From JBBEDC01 sp040881505 (GTDB lineage: Bacteria; Patescibacteriota; Andersenbacteria; UBA10190): a stretch of DNA of 19,172 bases. Of this stretch, positions 1 through 7,715 are shown piece by piece. The notes beneath the pieces were generated by a model that saw nothing but the letters and a program-made list of their open reading frames with translations, did not search any database and was not told where the DNA came from. A program made the translations under genes and the position numbers. The DNA is taken from NCBI GenBank assembly GCA_040881505.1, contig JBBEDC010000040.1:1-19172 (forward strand), read 5' to 3'. Every line of letters begins with the position of its first letter. The stretch's first letter is position 1.

Positions 1-1052
1 GGATCCGCCTCATCTATATTTTCAAAATAGAGATCGCCCATATAACCTCGCTGCCCGCCTGGCTGATACACAACCACCGGCTTGTACTGATAGGTGAGGC
101 TGCCCTGGGAAAGCGTTCGGGTTTCGCAACTAGCCAGTATTGCAGCCAAATCCTGCCCTTGGCACAGCTCTTGAACTGTCATTTTATCAATCTGGTAATA
201 CCCTTGCGAGCCGACCCGGCCGACTAGAATCGGACCAATCCAGGCATACCAGCCAGGCGGATCATCATCAACCGTAATAGTCTGGTAATTAATATGTATT
301 GGGTGACTGTTCTGATACGTCACCAACTGCCCGTCGTTTAGTACCGTCATGTCAATGAGCTCTGTCGTTTCTGCTCCCTCACCATCAGTCACAGAAACAG
401 CAACGGTTGTATGTTCGAGCGGGTCACCAATCGGATAATTCAGGCGGGTTGGCAACAGTGCTCCGTTCACAAGGCCAGCCGCCTGCTGGCGCGGCAGAAT
501 AGTGGTGGTAATAGTGGCAATCCCCGGCTCGTTATTCTCATCAGCATCGAACAGCATCGTCAGGCCAATGCGCGCCACGTTGTCGGGCGTAACGGAGCCT
601 GACAGCGCATTGCCATCGCGATCATAATAGGCGAACAGGTCCTGACCTTGAGAGGTATTACGCAGCGAGCGTGCCAGGGTTACAATTGTTTCTTCCCCGC
701 CATCATCGTCAATGACTCCTCGCCGCAGGTTGCTATCCTCCACAAAATATCGAACAGTTTCGGCAGCAGGGTCGGCGTCAATATTGGTGGTAATTTGTAA
801 CTGGTTTGGCTCGCCAATCAGCAACCAGCGATTTGCGCCGGCGTCGCGTGCATTGCGGACGGCGTCACTGATGCGCTCCAGTTGCACCCGAGCATCTTCT
901 GTAGTGAGTACTTGTTGGAATTGCGTACGGTAAGAGCCAATTCCTCGTCCAAACAACACCGCCAATGCTATAACGATTAAGCTCGTAATCGCGATAACTA
1001 CGAGCATTTCAATAACCGTTACACCACGTTGCGTCATAGATGTCCGTATCAT
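1..1052 (-). CDS. PilW/PulJ-like type IV minor prepilin, C-terminus cut by window edge
   Basis: The frame is open for 350 codons from an ATG at 1050-1052 to the left edge with no stop, so the C-terminus is missing. The N-terminus is MIRTSMTQRG followed by VTVIEMLVVIAI: Gly-10 is the predicted prepilin-peptidase cleavage site, Glu is at mature position +5, and one hydrophobic helix follows. The rest is an extracytoplasmic domain containing a DADENNEP segment, with no recognised enzyme motif. The start overlaps the stop of the upstream PilX-like gene as ATGA, so the two are probably translationally coupled in one operon. An alternative start six codons in (MTQRG) would also keep the signal. It is clearly paralogous to the prepilin at 18399-19031. 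A minor pseudopilin of the pilus assembly or tip complex is the likely role; the specific function is unknown. Confidence 0.88.
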   Translation of the reverse strand, partial: MIRTSMTQRGVTVIEMLVVIAITSLIVIALAVLFGRGIGSYRTQFQQVLTTEDARVQLERISDAVRNARDAGANRWLLIGEPNQLQITTNIDADPAAETVRYFVEDSNLRRGVIDDDGGEETIVTLARSLRNTSQGQDLFAYYDRDGNALSGSVTPDNVARIGLTMLFDADENNEPGIATITTTILPRQQAAGLVNGALLPTRLNYPIGDPLEHTTVAVSVTDGEGAETTELIDMTVLNDGQLVTYQNSHPIHINYQTITVDDDPPGWYAWIGPILVGRVGSQGYYQIDKMTVQELCQGQDLAAILASCETRTLSQGSLTYQYKPVVVYQPGGQRGYMGDLYFENIDEAD

Positions 1053-2845
1053 AGCATGGTCACCGTTGCAAACTGTATAATCTGATCCGTTGAGCCTCCG
1101 CCCCAGGCTCCAAGGCCGTGCTTGGTTTGAGTGTTATTCAAGGTGCTTCCAACAGAGATCGTACGATCAACAGTGCCTCCGACTACATCGAATTCAATAG
1201 TGTTACCGCTTGTTGTCAGAGTCAGGGCGTACTCGACTCCTTGCTCGATAGTATTATCATCCCCTGCTCCCTCACGAGTCACGTCGTGTTCTAGAATATC
1301 AAAATCTACTCCATTCCAGGTAGCAATACACACGCCGCAATCTACTGCAATATATCCCATCAGATAGCTACCATCTCCATTGTCGAATCGGGTAATAATA
1401 CGGGAATGACCGCTTGAATCAAAAGCCCCTCCATGTACTACGCTGGTTTCAATCATTATATCCGTCTCGTTCGTTTCGATGACAACAGTACTAACTTCAC
1501 CTTCCAATATTTGCAGCGCAGGAGTGTTCTGAGTAAATATGCCTTCAATCTCATTCCAGGTTTCGCCTACTGGTCCGATATCTGGAGCGACGCCATCAAT
1601 TGAGCCGACACCGCTCCAGTCGTCTTGGACGATAACGCCTCCAGCAACCTCACTACATCCCAGGCTTGGCACATAGTAGTCAGCAAACGTATAAGTACAG
1701 AAGTTCATAGGCGTTGTCTGCGTATCTTCCCCACCCCACGAACGAAGTCCATGCGTAGAGCTTTGGCTATTAAGATCTATTTCAGCAGATATCGTTTCAT
1801 CAATGCCCGGACCCGTAACATGGAAGGTGTAGTTGTTGCCACTAACTTCTAACTCCAAGTCGTATGTATTTCCTTGGGCAATCGTTCCAGCACTATCGAT
1901 GTAGGTAAATCCACCATTTTCATCCGCCACTGCTATGGCCGCCCCGGCATCTTCCGCGATATATGCAGTAACATACGAACCATTACCTGTATTGACCCGA
2001 ACGGCAAAGCCCATATGGCCACCGCCGTCATCTGAGCCCCCATGCTGCACACTCATAGAAAAGAATCCGTCTGCTGAACCAGTAGATTGCATCATCCCAA
2101 GGGATACACTGGTGTCCGATACTCCCAATACGCCATTATTACGCGTGAATGCTCCTATCGGCACAAACCATGCACCTCCCGCTACTGCGATATCGGGCGA
2201 GGTACCATCCAGAGTGCCGCTACCGCTCCAATCATCCTGCACGATAATAGTACTGCCTGGTGGTGGAGTTGGGTCGGGAATTGGAGTGGGGTCTGGTGCG
2301 GGAGTAGGATCTGGAACTGGAGTGGGGTCTGGCTCCGGAGTCGGCAATACTTCTAATGATTGTGGAGCGCACTGGCGTGGGTGATCCCACAAGCGCACTG
2401 CAATCGGGCTGGCTGTGATCACCGCGTCCACCTGCTGGCAGGCACGGCCGGCTGCATCTTGCCCAACAGATGTTACTTGTATGGCCGTGCCGGCTGCATA
2501 CCCTTGCGGTTGGCTAAAAGTGAAGGCGGCCACGCCGACCGGCTGACCAGTAACAGGATCGTTAATAGTTTTTTCCAAAGGGTCACTCAGCGACAATAAG
2601 CTCTGCACCGTCTGTGCATTGCTGCTCAATAAAAACAACACATAGTACACCCCACCTTCAGCCACATGAAACGCCTTTTCCTCTTGTTCTTGAATAATTG
2701 TCTGATGCATTTGTCGACTCACCAGTGCTGCGGCACTGCCTACCATTACCACCAGCACGCCAATCATAACCAGCGACATCAACAATACACTCCCCTGCTT
2801 TTTAGGAGCGCCTATTAATTTGTTGAGTTTGGGCAAAAGCATCAT
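1049..2845 (-). CDS. PilX-like minor pilin with two tandem beta-sandwich domains
   Basis: The N-terminus has a basic stretch, then QGSVLLMSLVMIG and a single hydrophobic helix followed by EKAFHVAEGG, a pattern typical of PilX N-terminal domains. There is no Glu at +5, as is common in PilX/GspK-type proteins. Numbering from the upstream GTG at 2854, a PDPTP-rich linker spans residues 171-199. Two related domains follow, at about 204-394 and 408-601, each opening with IVQDDWSG and a DG.xPDI motif and ending with HGL.xWGG. They look like concanavalin/LamG-type or DUF1080-like sandwiches, but the family is not certain. I prefer the ATG at 2843-2845 because GGTGG lies a few bases upstream; GTG at 2854 adds three residues and has no Shine-Dalgarno. 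It follows the lectin pilin by about 20 bp and overlaps the next gene by 4 bp. A displayed binding domain on the pilus is the likely role. Confidence 0.87.
   Translation of the reverse strand: MMLLPKLNKLIGAPKKQGSVLLMSLVMIGVLVVMVGSAAALVSRQMHQTIIQEQEEKAFHVAEGGVYYVLFLLSSNAQTVQSLLSLSDPLEKTINDPVTGQPVGVAAFTFSQPQGYAAGTAIQVTSVGQDAAGRACQQVDAVITASPIAVRLWDHPRQCAPQSLEVLPTPEPDPTPVPDPTPAPDPTPIPDPTPPPGSTIIVQDDWSGSGTLDGTSPDIAVAGGAWFVPIGAFTRNNGVLGVSDTSVSLGMMQSTGSADGFFSMSVQHGGSDDGGGHMGFAVRVNTGNGSYVTAYIAEDAGAAIAVADENGGFTYIDSAGTIAQGNTYDLELEVSGNNYTFHVTGPGIDETISAEIDLNSQSSTHGLRSWGGEDTQTTPMNFCTYTFADYYVPSLGCSEVAGGVIVQDDWSGVGSIDGVAPDIGPVGETWNEIEGIFTQNTPALQILEGEVSTVVIETNETDIMIETSVVHGGAFDSSGHSRIITRFDNGDGSYLMGYIAVDCGVCIATWNGVDFDILEHDVTREGAGDDNTIEQGVEYALTLTTSGNTIEFDVVGGTVDRTISVGSTLNNTQTKHGLGAWGGGSTDQIIQFATVTML
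2258..2344 (-). repeat. In-frame repeat coding the PDPTP linker
   Basis: Imperfect 18-bp units (plus strand of the type ggagtggggtctggnnct) repeat about four to five times and encode PDPTPx(P) units within the PilX-like protein. The repeats form a stiff, extended spacer between the membrane-proximal domain and the two sandwich domains. Slippage here would change linker length without breaking the frame. Confidence 0.8.
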
Positions 2846-2866
2846 CTGTACCACCGTGCATCTAGT

Positions 2867-5521
2867 TTACGGTCTGTATTCACAGACGAACGGCTTTAAT
2901 CCACTACCGTTCGTATCATTCAGTTGCGCACCCCCGTACGTTCCAATTTCAACGAAGTCCTCCTCGCCAGCATTATTCGGTTCATCCTGTGCCCATAGAG
3001 GGTCTACTCCGTTTATAAATGTGTTTGCAGGGTACCACCACCATGGATCCTCACTCGTATCGCCTGGTTCATTTTTAGTTGAAGGATAATCAAGGTCAGC
3101 TTGCACCAATCCAACCCACCACGGGTTACCATTAATTGCTGAAGCGTTGATATACACCCAAGCAGCCTCCTCAAGTGCGGAAACGCTACCGTTACCATTG
3201 AGCACCGTTAGGTGCTGACCCAAATGATTCTCACAAATATTTACAGCATCATTGACACTCAACAATGGGTTGGTGTCACAGAAATAGTATAGATGTCCAC
3301 CCGGCCCAATCGCTGGTTCACAGCCAGGGTAGGAAGGAATTGAGCAGCTAACAGCCGAAATCTCCTCTACTGGATCGTCTACATCGTTTTCGCAGATATA
3401 TGGAGCGGTCTGTTCTCTTGGAACATCCGCCATACATGACCCATCCCATCCGAATTGAGCCACATTTTCTTCATTGTTCTCTTTCCCATCATCATCTCCG
3501 CCGCAACAGTCATTAGGCTCTTCTCTATGCCAGAGGTTAGAAAGCTCATCTAACGCGTCGCCATTGACCCACTTCCACCCCAGTCTCGGGTTATCCTGGC
3601 TCTGTTGGTCCTGTGACGCTCCCACCCAGGCTAGACTGCCTCCTCCAAAATGTTCTTGCATCTCATCGTATAGCCAGTCTCGCTCACCATCTGTATTAAT
3701 CTTCACAAGCCTATATCCCTTGCTCGCACAGGCAGGATCAACAGCTGCTTCAAACCACTCAACCTGCTCTGGACAAAACAGGTAATCATGCCCGTTATAT
3801 GTCTTAAGTATGCAATTATCTACTTCCCCGTCTGATTCTGAAGCATCGGTGTAGGAGCTACACTTGGGATCAGCGGGGTAAGGAGAGCCAAGATAGTTGG
3901 CAGTATAGTCTGCTCTGCCATCACCATCATTATCTAGCCCATCAGAACATTCTCCATTTATTTCGTGGTTATCATCAGGGTCATACCCATTCGGATTGGT
4001 AATATCCCAGCCTGCATAACAACCAGGGTCAGCTGCATCTATATATCCATCTTTAGTCGACACTCCATTTATCACTGGCTCATTATCAGCATTGTCACTA
4101 CACTGCCGCGACGTAGGCGGATCGTCACATGATGGACAAGCCGCCCAAGCAGTCTTCGGCGCACAACTCGCCCAGGTATATGAACCACATATTGGATCAT
4201 ATGATGTGTGTTCTTCCAGCTCATAATTCGTTACCCAGCGGCCGCCCAATGCACAATTGGCAGATGTCGAACAGCCCGGATCAAGCGTCGGCTGATTGCA
4301 GATGATAATGGGGTCACTCGGACTACACCAGCTGCCCCCACAGGTTCCGTTAGAACATTCCTGGCCACTAGGACATTCATTATCGCTTGTACATTCCCCG
4401 TCAGGGGGACCGTCATTCTCACAATGTTGACCCGAACCATCTCCGTTATCCGAACATACCTGCCCATAGCCACACTGGATGTCGGAATCACACGGCGGCT
4501 TGCAGGTGCCTTCACCAGGATCGCACCAAGCTCCTCCACTACATCCATTCCCAATACAAGCAGGTAGGGGGGTAGGAGTAGGCGGGTTCTCACACAGCCC
4601 GTTTTCAGGATTGCATACTAGGTTTAACGGACAGCTGACACCACCCCCATTACACGGCAACGTACAAATACCGGTATTTACATTACAAATTTTGCCACTG
4701 CCACAATCGGCATCATCCGAACACGACGGCACGCACTGTCCGGCTTCACACACCTGTCCGCCCGTACAATCAGCCAACGTGCGGCAGGCGCCGGGCTCGT
4801 CTTCACAGATGTTCGTATCAAGGTCACACACCTCTCCTGCAGCACAGTGGGCATCGGCCGTACATTCAGGGCAAGCTGCTGCTCCCGGCGGGCAAGGCGG
4901 GGGAGTAGGCGTAGGCGAAGGTGGAGGTGGGGGCGGAGGTGTGGGTGGACACACTCCGCTTGAAGGACAGTCTATGTTAGGAATGGCTACGCCGTCGCCT
5001 ATGGGAGCACCTCCCAGGCAAGCTCCTGGCGCGCCGGGAGTACACAGTATGCTGCCCTTGCTAATAATTGTCGTAGCGCTTACAGTTCGCGTTCCTCCTC
5101 CGGCTGATGCCCAAGCAGCGTGAGCAGTGACTTGTTTGTAGTCAGCGGTACTTTCATCAATTGTTCCCGCCGGCAACTGCCCGTTGGCCGGATCGTCAAC
5201 AAGCTCAACAACCAACGTCAGGTCGTACGCTTGCTGGTTGCGGCTCAAGGTCGCCAGGCGTTCAAACGCTCCATCTGGTTCACGTCCGACTGCATCAAGA
5301 TACCCCACGTCGTCATAGCGCAGCGATCGTGCTACTTCCATCTGCTGGTTCACCAGAGCCTGGGCAACATTTTGGCGTTCGTTCTCGAATGAATATCGAA
5401 TGCCCAGGGTGGCCAGCCCCATAATACCAACCGTAACCACGCCCAACACAAACGTTGCAACAATAACTTCAACGAAGGTAAAGCCAGACTGGCTAGACTG
5501 GGAAGGATAACGGCCTCGCAT
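2867..5521 (-). CDS. PilV/GspI-like prepilin with Cys-rich modules and two C-type lectin domains
   Basis: 884 residues. The N-terminus ends in SG followed by FTFVEVIVATFVLGVV: cleavage after Gly-13, Glu at +5, then a hydrophobic helix, a standard class III prepilin signal. A pilin-like domain runs to about 157. A poly-Pro linker (192-211) leads into tandem Cys-rich modules at about 216-400 of the DxDCxxGxxC type. At 474-560 there are two modules of the CSDxxDN...DPxC type; the second contains DNDGDG, an EF-hand-like calcium loop. Two C-type lectin-like domains follow, at about 570-710 with EPN at 668-670 and at about 734-884 with EPN at 847-849 and a LND near 867. EPN is the calcium-binding motif of mannose-type C-type lectins. 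This is the first gene of a minor-pilin operon (then PilX-like, then PilW-like). No good Shine-Dalgarno precedes the ATG. It is probably an adhesive, sugar-binding pilus component; the ligand is inferred only from EPN. Confidence 0.92.
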   Translation of the reverse strand: MRGRYPSQSSQSGFTFVEVIVATFVLGVVTVGIMGLATLGIRYSFENERQNVAQALVNQQMEVARSLRYDDVGYLDAVGREPDGAFERLATLSRNQQAYDLTLVVELVDDPANGQLPAGTIDESTADYKQVTAHAAWASAGGGTRTVSATTIISKGSILCTPGAPGACLGGAPIGDGVAIPNIDCPSSGVCPPTPPPPPPPSPTPTPPPCPPGAAACPECTADAHCAAGEVCDLDTNICEDEPGACRTLADCTGGQVCEAGQCVPSCSDDADCGSGKICNVNTGICTLPCNGGGVSCPLNLVCNPENGLCENPPTPTPLPACIGNGCSGGAWCDPGEGTCKPPCDSDIQCGYGQVCSDNGDGSGQHCENDGPPDGECTSDNECPSGQECSNGTCGGSWCSPSDPIIICNQPTLDPGCSTSANCALGGRWVTNYELEEHTSYDPICGSYTWASCAPKTAWAACPSCDDPPTSRQCSDNADNEPVINGVSTKDGYIDAADPGCYAGWDITNPNGYDPDDNHEINGECSDGLDNDGDGRADYTANYLGSPYPADPKCSSYTDASESDGEVDNCILKTYNGHDYLFCPEQVEWFEAAVDPACASKGYRLVKINTDGERDWLYDEMQEHFGGGSLAWVGASQDQQSQDNPRLGWKWVNGDALDELSNLWHREEPNDCCGGDDDGKENNEENVAQFGWDGSCMADVPREQTAPYICENDVDDPVEEISAVSCSIPSYPGCEPAIGPGGHLYYFCDTNPLLSVNDAVNICENHLGQHLTVLNGNGSVSALEEAAWVYINASAINGNPWWVGLVQADLDYPSTKNEPGDTSEDPWWWYPANTFINGVDPLWAQDEPNNAGEEDFVEIGTYGGAQLNDTNGSGLKPFVCEYRP

Positions 5522-5551
5522 ACCTATAAGTCTACTCTAAATATGTAAAAG

Positions 5552-5583
5552 AAAAAACCGCTCGAGTAGAAACCCGTGCGGTT
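5552..5583 (-). terminator. Rho-independent terminator of the beta-propeller gene
   Basis: Read on the minus strand, AACCGC pairs with GCGGTT, then after an A/A mismatch CGGGT pairs with ACTCG (one G-U pair) around a TTCT loop. A run of six T follows. It lies 28 bp after the stop of the 5612-6676 gene and separates that gene from the pilin operon. Confidence 0.88.
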
Positions 5584-5611
5584 ATGTGAAACGTACGACG
5601 CGGAGTAGAGC

Positions 5612-6676
5612 TTACTCCTCCTTGCCGGCGACCTTCAAGTCTTCCTTCTTCTTGAAGAGGTGCACGTTGTGGCCATGGGGTTGGGGGTAAATCCCCATAG
5701 CCTCAAAGGCTGTGGCAATGTACTTGCCGTCAGCACTCGCGGTACAGCGCACCAAAGTACCGTTAGCCTTCGGCACCAACACTTGTGACACCTTCTTTTC
5801 ACTCCAGTTGTAGACTGTCAACTGGTATCCGTCGGTATAGACAAGCTCAGTCCCTGGCAGAAAAGCCAGATCCGCAATCTTGCCGATACGATATCCGGCG
5901 GATGAGATAGTTGACGCGTCGACAGTGTCCAGCCTAACCAACCCCTTGTCTTCGAGTGCGACGATGTCAATCTTCGGCGAGGTGATCGAAAAGCTCGCCA
6001 GATAGGCACCGTCAGCAGAAGTCCTCAGGGTGTTGCCGAGCAAGTTCTCGAATGATCGGGACTGGTGAGGGCCGTTGCGCTGTAAGACAAATGCCTTGCC
6101 GTCGTTGTGTGCAACAACGAGATATCGATCTGTTGTCACAGCGCTGTTCCAGCCCCAATCCGGCAGGGTATCCAACAGCCCCGCCTTGTGCAGGATCAAA
6201 GGCTGCAGCCTGTTGTTGCCTCGCCTGTCCGTGTAAACGAAACTGCTTCCGACGTAAGCCGCAGCCGGATCTCCTTGGGCACCAACGTGCTCCCTCAGAG
6301 TCAAGCTGCCGTTTACGAAGCTGTAAGCACTAACGCTACCAGCCTTCCCGTCGTACCTCGTCACTAAAAGATCAGTACTGCCAGAGTGAAACTGCAGGGT
6401 ACGGATTCCAGACCGGGATTCCACTGCGGTCAGCTCCACCCCGTTTTCCACGTCAAACACGTGGAGCGAGGCCTTGGAATCGCGTGCCGCGACTGCCAAA
6501 AACTTTCCATCAGGGCTCAGGGCGACTTGGTGGGTGCTATTACGCCCCCCCGGCACCTCCGCCGTCCAAACTCGCTCGTACACCTGCCCATCTTCCGTGA
6601 CAGACGACTTCTCCTCGGCGACAGCCAATGCTGCGACGCCGAAGACTGCGCAGAAAACGCAGAATGCGTGCTTCAT
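5612..6676 (-). CDS. Secreted WD40/beta-propeller-like protein
   Basis: 354 residues from the ATG at 6674-6676, chosen because a strong AAGGAGG lies about 8 bp upstream; an in-frame ATG eight codons earlier lacks one. The signal peptide is MKHAFCVFCAVFGVAALAVA, with likely cleavage at AVA/EE. The rest is made of blade-like repeats such as LSPDGKFLAVAARD (53-66) followed by LHVFDVENG, TSADGAYLASF (219-229) and TASADGKYIATAF (312-324), typical of WD40/YVTN-like propellers. No catalytic residues are evident. It is probably a periplasmic or extracellular scaffold or binding protein of unknown partner. It is divergent from the gene at 6857, with its own promoter, 5' leader hairpin and terminator. 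Codon use is more GC-rich than that of the genes at 14.6-18.2 kb. Confidence in the fold is moderate to good; the function is unknown. Confidence 0.85.
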   Translation of the reverse strand: MKHAFCVFCAVFGVAALAVAEEKSSVTEDGQVYERVWTAEVPGGRNSTHQVALSPDGKFLAVAARDSKASLHVFDVENGVELTAVESRSGIRTLQFHSGSTDLLVTRYDGKAGSVSAYSFVNGSLTLREHVGAQGDPAAAYVGSSFVYTDRRGNNRLQPLILHKAGLLDTLPDWGWNSAVTTDRYLVVAHNDGKAFVLQRNGPHQSRSFENLLGNTLRTSADGAYLASFSITSPKIDIVALEDKGLVRLDTVDASTISSAGYRIGKIADLAFLPGTELVYTDGYQLTVYNWSEKKVSQVLVPKANGTLVRCTASADGKYIATAFEAMGIYPQPHGHNVHLFKKKEDLKVAGKEE

Positions 6677-6711
6677 GACCACCCTCCTTCGAGTTGTCAA
6701 CCTGCTATCCG

Positions 6712-6731
6712 AGCTGCCTACAATGGCAGCT
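6712..6731 (-). promoter_or_regulatory. Hairpin in 5' leader of the beta-propeller gene
   Basis: AGCTGCC and GGCAGCT form a perfect 7-bp stem with a 6-base loop. It sits between the predicted promoter (6745-6772) and the Shine-Dalgarno, about 35 bp upstream of the start. It could protect the 5' end of the mRNA or be a palindromic operator. No T run follows, so it is not an intrinsic terminator. Confidence 0.55.
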
Positions 6732-6744
6732 AATCACTTCCTGC

Positions 6745-6772
6745 ACTATATCAAACATTCAATTTTTGTCAA
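6745..6772 (-). promoter_or_regulatory. Sigma70-type promoter for the beta-propeller gene
   Basis: On the minus strand, TTGACA (6772-6767) and TATAGT (6750-6745) are separated by 16 bp. The predicted leader is about 60 nt. The -35 is embedded in the left arm of the inverted repeat at 6765-6789. Confidence 0.7.
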
Positions 6773-6789
6773 TGATTTTTCTTGACAAA
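6765..6789. promoter_or_regulatory. Perfect inverted repeat in the divergent promoter region
   Basis: TTTGTCAA (6765-6772) and TTGACAAA (6782-6789) are perfect 8-bp inverted arms with a 9-bp spacer. Each arm contains a TTGACA element pointing outward, so the symmetry may simply be two back-to-back -35 boxes. It could also be a dimeric operator that controls both genes at once. Confidence 0.6.
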
Positions 6790-6810
6790 GTGTATAAAGT
6801 GAGGTAAGTT
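6782..6810 (+). promoter_or_regulatory. Possible promoter for the plus-strand anchor protein
   Basis: A perfect TTGACA lies at 6782-6787, but the best -10 at 17 bp is only TAAGTT (6805-6810). A better TATAAA at 6793 is too close to this -35 and 21 bp from an upstream TTGTCA. The -35 is convincing; the -10 is not. Confidence 0.35.
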
Positions 6811-6856
6811 GAGTGTATTGTTCTGTACCAATTCTCACCTTTTTTGGGGGAACAAC

Positions 6857-7642
6857 ATGTCTCAACAACCGAAGGCTGATGCTCCCGTGTGGATGCTGTG
6901 GGTTTTTCTGCTTTTTGCCGTGCCCTTGCTCGGCTTGGCTGCCATGAAGGCAGGCAGAAACGAAGACACTACCAGGCCTGCAGTCCGAGATGTTCCGGGG
7001 CCACGCATTGTGGCCAGCTCGCCGAAAAAGACAGAGGCTGTTAGTCCTGTCAGGCGCGAAGACCCGCAGCTTGAGGCGTCTCCCATGCCGACAGTACAGT
7101 CAGCCTCTGAGCCGCCACCATTGCCACCTCCACCAGAGGAGGTTCTGATTCCCCCACCCCGGCCTTTGTCGCCAACAGTCAGCAGTGCGCCGGAACCGCC
7201 GCCTCTGCCACCGATACCTCCTGACCCCAGGCTCGTCGAGGCAGAGGGCAGTATCCAGTGCGGACCAGCACTGGTTGAACTTTTGGGACTGGGCATCGGG
7301 ACTGAAAACCCGTTCAGTCGACAGGCCAAGCCCCAATACGTGGTCAAGGCTGCCCTGGTAGTCACGAATACCAGCAGTGAACCCATCCAATACACTCAGT
7401 GGGTTGACGCGTCCCTGGTAGACAATACCGGCAAAAGCCATCCCATGAGGCCTGCTCTCGCCAGAAAACGTCAAGAGATGCTTGACCCCGGCAAGATCGC
7501 CACAGCGGTGCTGGCCTTCGAAGTTCCACCAGAGGAAGTGGAATACGTAGACCTCGTCCTCCCGGAAAAGAACGTGAGCGGTAGCGAAACTGAAAGCGTT
7601 CGCTTTCGCTTCCTCGGCAACATGGTGAAAAGGAGGGACTAA
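6857..7642 (+). CDS. Membrane-anchored Pro-rich protein with a DUF4352-like beta domain
   Basis: The only convincing plus-strand protein gene, 261 residues. The start at ATG 6857 is preferred because GGGGGAA lies just upstream; an in-frame ATG at 6809 would add 16 residues and has no ribosome site. One transmembrane helix spans 11-30 (WMLWVFLLFAVPLLGLAA), with no clear signal peptidase site, so it is probably an N-terminal anchor. Residues 40-125 are Pro-rich, with EPPPLPP occurring twice, and probably span the envelope. Residues 130-255 are beta-rich, with KAALVVTNTSSEPIQYT, a DPG turn and FEVPPEEVEYVDLVL, resembling DUF4352/Ig-like domains of exported proteins. That family call is tentative. 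It is divergent from the secreted propeller gene and probably co-regulated with it, so a shared envelope role is possible. Confidence 0.82.
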   Translation: MSQQPKADAPVWMLWVFLLFAVPLLGLAAMKAGRNEDTTRPAVRDVPGPRIVASSPKKTEAVSPVRREDPQLEASPMPTVQSASEPPPLPPPPEEVLIPPPRPLSPTVSSAPEPPPLPPIPPDPRLVEAEGSIQCGPALVELLGLGIGTENPFSRQAKPQYVVKAALVVTNTSSEPIQYTQWVDASLVDNTGKSHPMRPALARKRQEMLDPGKIATAVLAFEVPPEEVEYVDLVLPEKNVSGSETESVRFRFLGNMVKRRD

Positions 7643-7670
7643 CACCCTCTACTTCACATCAAACACTTCC

Positions 7671-7697
7671 AACGTCGCACCCCTGCGACGTTTTTTT
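7671..7697 (+). terminator. Strong Rho-independent terminator
   Basis: AACGTCGCA and TGCGACGTT form a perfect 9-bp stem around a CCCC loop, followed by a run of seven T. It lies 29 bp after the plus-strand gene. The minus-strand side has no T run after the hairpin, so it serves mainly the plus strand. Confidence 0.95.
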
Positions 7698-7715
7698 ATT
7701 CACCCTTTCACAATA

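Noticed and set aside
1935..2384. 149-codon plus-strand frame opposite the PilX-like gene
   Set aside because: Its Gly/Val repeats are just the complement of the PDPTP linker DNA; it is a shadow of the real gene.
4479..5123. 214-codon plus-strand frame opposite the lectin pilin
   Set aside because: Shadow frame with Pro/His/Gly-rich composition opposite the Cys- and Pro-rich coding region.
6809..6856. Longer N-terminus for the plus-strand anchor protein
   Set aside because: No ribosome site ahead of 6809, and it would overlap the likely promoter; the ATG at 6857 has GGGGGAA upstream.
6862..7645. Minus-strand frames opposite the plus-strand anchor gene
   Set aside because: They read the complement of the Pro-rich linker; the plus frame has the transmembrane helix, ribosome site and matching terminator.
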